Source: an uncultured Methylocystaceae bacterium
GTDB taxonomy: Bacteria; Pseudomonadota; Alphaproteobacteria; Rhizobiales; Beijerinckiaceae
Assembly (NCBI GenBank): GCA_945956975.1
Contig: CAMFKC010000107.1
Location: forward strand, 1 to 7,363
Length of the DNA: 7,363 nt
Direction of reading: 5' to 3'
The notes under the pieces were generated by a model. The model did no database searches. It was not told the DNA's origin and worked only from the letters and a program-made list of their open reading frames with translations. Every line of letters starts with the position of its first letter. The first letter of the stretch is position 1. This document shows, piece by piece, positions 5,399 to 7,363 of the stretch. The translations under genes and the position numbers were made by a program.

Positions 5399-6936
5399 GC
5401 GAAGCTGTCGATCGTCTTGATCGCGCCGTCCAGCATGTCGCCGGAGGCGTCGCGGATCGCGGCCTCGCGCAGGCGGCGCGCCCAGTCGGCGGCGTCCTCG
5501 CGCGTCTCCAGCTTCGCGATCGTTGCCATCACGCGATCGTATTTCGACAGGCCGCGCGCATGGGTGTCGGAATAGCCCTTGATGAGGCGGCGGCAGTTCA
5601 GCACCTCCACACCGAGATCGTAATTGCGCGCGACAACTTGAATAGCGCGCGCAATCCACGCGTCGCGATGCGCCACTTCCACGGCGTGGCGGTGGGAGCC
5701 GCGGCGGCGAGATTTCAGGCCGGAGATGGCGTAGAGCGTGACGAAGCCGAAGGCCGAGTATGTCTGGACGCGGCGGCCCTTGTTGACGCGCCGGTCGAGC
5801 CAGTCGCGCATCTTCGGGCGCGCGTTGATCCAGTCGGCCCAGGCCTTCGGCGCCATGCCGATCAGTTCTTCGGCGCGCGGATGGAAATATTCGGTGGTCT
5901 GCAGAACCTGGCCTTCCTTCAGCCCGATCTCCCGCTCCACGCGCGTGCGCCTGCTGGCGCGGGTCTTGAGATCGGCGACGCGGATCACGTCATCATAGGC
6001 CATGGCGTTGGCGAGATATTTGGCGGCGGCAATCGTGAAGGCGTAGTCGCGCGCCGCGCCGCCTGCGGCTTCGTCCGCATCGCGCAGGCGGGCGAGCAGG
6101 TCGAGATATTCATGGCCATAGGCTGCATCCTGGAAGTCGACGACCTTGACCAGTCCGAGCCGCGCCATCTCGCGTGCGGGGGCGGGAATGTCGCGGTCGA
6201 TGCGCTCGGCGAAGCGCGCAGCGAGGAAGGGGCCACGCGGCGCGGGCGCGGCTGCTTCGTCCAGCGGCGCGGGCGGATTGATCGTGCGGTCATAGGCCGC
6301 CTCGAAGGCGGCGAGGCTGGAATTGCGCCCCTTGCTCTCGCCTTCCAGCAGCGCGCGGAATTGCGCGACATCGAAGGGCAGGGCGCCGGAGGCCGCAAGC
6401 GCGCCGAACATGGTGGCCGAGATCATGCTGCCGTGCTGCGCGGAGAGTGCGTTCATGTCGAAGACGATCTCGCGCTTCGCCACCACGCCGATTGCCTGCG
6501 CGACGACGCTGGAATCGGCGATGGCCTCGCCCGGCGCGATCTTCTCGACGGTCGCGAAGGCGCGATGGTCGGAGGCGATCAGCGTGGTCTTTTCCGGCGT
6601 GACGAGGCCGCGCAGGATCGAGCGGCCGGCCTCCATGAATTCCGAGGCCATGACGACGTCGACATCGCCCGGCGTCGGCATGAGCGAGAGGATGGGCTTC
6701 AGCCCGTCCTGAGGCGGCATGCATTCGATGTAGTAGAGCGTGGCGCCGGTGCGCTGCGCGACGCCGGGCACGCTGGTCGATTGCGCGACCCAGCCCTGTC
6801 CTTCGGCAAGCCGCACGATCCAGTCCGTCAGAACGCCGCCGCCCTGGCCGCCCATCGCGAGAATGGCGATGGAGATCGGCCGCTCGGTCGCGGGACCAAC
6901 AGGGCTCAGCGGCAGATGAACAGTCTCGTCCCTCAT
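5395..6936 (-). CDS. iorB: Indolepyruvate oxidoreductase subunit beta (IorB-type) with long C-terminal extension
   Basis: Beta subunit of a thiamine-diphosphate 2-oxoacid oxidoreductase that decarboxylates indolepyruvate or other arylpyruvates to aryl-acetyl-CoA, passing electrons to an acceptor through iron-sulfur centres in the alpha subunit. The protein has 513 residues, far longer than the roughly 200-residue archaeal IorB. Residues about 20-215 form the 2-oxoacid oxidoreductase gamma/catalytic domain, with ILAMGGQGGGVL (25-36) and SVPGVAQRTGATLYYIE (55-71) as clear hallmarks. Residues about 235-510 are a mostly helical, Arg/Ala-rich extension that resembles the DUF6537-type region of the large fused indolepyruvate oxidoreductases; I assign this from memory of family architecture. 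The ATG at 6936 overlaps the iorA stop (ATGA); upstream in-frame sequence to 7320 is an iorA shadow. The 3' end overlaps the second marR start by 4 bp. The preferred 2-oxoacid is unproven. Confidence 0.92.
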   Translation of the reverse strand: MRDETVHLPLSPVGPATERPISIAILAMGGQGGGVLTDWIVRLAEGQGWVAQSTSVPGVAQRTGATLYYIECMPPQDGLKPILSLMPTPGDVDVVMASEFMEAGRSILRGLVTPEKTTLIASDHRAFATVEKIAPGEAIADSSVVAQAIGVVAKREIVFDMNALSAQHGSMISATMFGALAASGALPFDVAQFRALLEGESKGRNSSLAAFEAAYDRTINPPAPLDEAAAPAPRGPFLAARFAERIDRDIPAPAREMARLGLVKVVDFQDAAYGHEYLDLLARLRDADEAAGGAARDYAFTIAAAKYLANAMAYDDVIRVADLKTRASRRTRVEREIGLKEGQVLQTTEYFHPRAEELIGMAPKAWADWINARPKMRDWLDRRVNKGRRVQTYSAFGFVTLYAISGLKSRRRGSHRHAVEVAHRDAWIARAIQVVARNYDLGVEVLNCRRLIKGYSDTHARGLSKYDRVMATIAKLETREDAADWARRLREAAIRDASGDMLDGAIKTIDSFA

Positions 6937-7363
6937 GCCGCGGCTCCCGCACGTTCGCGGCGCGTCTGCAGCCAATGGATGAATTTCTGCGTCATGCGCG
7001 CGCGCCATTTGTCGAAGGCCGTCGCGTTGTGGACGACGTCGGCGCGGAAGAAGGAGGGGCAGAGCACGGCGGCGTCCGCCACCTCGCCGCAATTGCCGCA
7101 TCCGACGCATGTGTTGTCGATGGAAGCGACGGGATCGTCGCGGAGGGGATCGTCGAGCTGTTTCACCGACAGCGAGGGGCAGCCGGAGAGGCGCATGCAG
7201 GCGTGATCGCCGGTGCAGACGTCCTCGTCCACGCCGAAGCGCTCCTTCACCACGCGCGCGCCATTGCGGATTGCGCCGTCGATCTGCGGCTTCACGCGGC
7301 GTTGCTTGTTGAGCATGCATTCCGAGGAAGCGACGATGATCTTCGGCCCTTCCTCCTTCGTCG
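6933..7363 (-). CDS. iorA: Indolepyruvate oxidoreductase subunit alpha (IorA-type), C-terminal ferredoxin part; start lies outside the window
   Basis: C-terminal 142 residues of the alpha subunit. The frame runs off the right edge, so the thiamine-diphosphate and pyrimidine-binding domains are not visible; family members are about 700 residues. The fragment opens with KEEGPKIIVASSECML, typical of the end of the thiamine-binding part, and then carries a two-cluster ferredoxin domain. Numbering within the fragment, the first motif is C49-x5-C55-x5-C61-P, and the second is C85-x2-C88-x2-C91-x9-C101-P (CVGCGNC...LCPSF). In the first motif Asp52 stands exactly where a CxxCxxC ferredoxin has its second Cys (CTGDHAC). 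The ATG at 7316 is internal because coding similarity continues upstream of it. The stop overlaps the iorB start (ATGA). The two subunits form the oxidoreductase, probably in the cytoplasm. Confidence 0.92.
   Translation of the reverse strand, partial: TKEEGPKIIVASSECMLNKQRRVKPQIDGAIRNGARVVKERFGVDEDVCTGDHACMRLSGCPSLSVKQLDDPLRDDPVASIDNTCVGCGNCGEVADAAVLCPSFFRADVVHNATAFDKWRARMTQKFIHWLQTRRERAGAAA

Noticed and set aside
4898..5659. The second marR starting at 5659 with 253 residues
   Set aside because: The extra 87 residues overlap iorB in another frame and do not resemble MarR; the ATG at 5398 overlaps the iorB stop exactly as at the other junctions.
5560..7206. A 548-codon open frame on the + strand opposite iorB and iorA
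   Set aside because: It is antisense to two well-recognised genes, is rich in Arg/Gly/Ala/His as expected of a GC-rich shadow frame, and shows no domain.
5395..7320. iorB starting at 7320 with 641 residues
   Set aside because: The first 128 residues are an out-of-frame reading of iorA and look like Arg-rich shadow; the ATG at 6936 gives an ATGA overlap and a normal family N-terminus.
1..7363. CRISPR arrays, tRNA/rRNA genes, transposases, toxin-antitoxin or phage genes
   Set aside because: I looked and saw none; the window is nearly filled by the metabolic, transport and regulatory genes listed.

Overview
The window is GC-rich, with strong G/C third-position bias, ATGA stop/start overlaps and long shadow ORFs opposite real genes. 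An interspersed palindrome of the 'cgtcattgcgagcgaagcgaagcaatccag' type, which I recognise from Bradyrhizobium/Rhodopseudomonas-like genomes, together with the protein types, points to an alphaproteobacterium of the order Hyphomicrobiales (Rhizobiales). The genus cannot be fixed from this sequence alone.

Layout: (1) 2-1968, + strand: the end of a branched-chain-amino-acid-type (HAAT/Liv) ABC importer, made of a permease-ATPase fusion (LivM-LivG, cut by the left edge) overlapping a LivF ATPase by 4 bp. (2) 1969-2089: a convergent intergenic gap filled by a REP-like palindrome. (3) 2090-4146, - strand: a two-gene operon of two NAD(P)-dependent dehydrogenases, an opine-dehydrogenase-family enzyme followed by a 3-hydroxyacyl-CoA-dehydrogenase-family enzyme, joined by an ATGA overlap. 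(4) 4147-4391: a divergent control region with a near-consensus sigma-70 promoter for the dehydrogenase operon, overlapped by palindromes that look like an operator. (5) 4392-4895, + strand: a MarR-family regulator. (6) 4898-7363, - strand: iorA (C-terminal part, cut by the right edge), iorB and a second marR, with ATGA overlaps at both junctions. The two marR genes converge with 2 bp between their stop codons.

Reading of the whole: an importer for an amino-acid-like or aromatic/short acid substrate, an indolepyruvate (arylpyruvate) oxidoreductase that would turn 2-keto acids from aromatic amino acids into aryl-acetyl-CoA, two dehydrogenases and two MarR regulators. MarR proteins in such settings often sense aromatic acids or their CoA thioesters. 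This fits a small catabolic cluster, but the substrate and any link between the three transcription units are inference. The most distinctive details are an Asp in place of the second Cys in the first ferredoxin motif of IorA, a Pro in place of the usual active-site Asn in the hydroxyacyl-CoA dehydrogenase, the unusual coupling of an opine-type dehydrogenase to that enzyme, and the promoter-operator architecture between the divergent genes.
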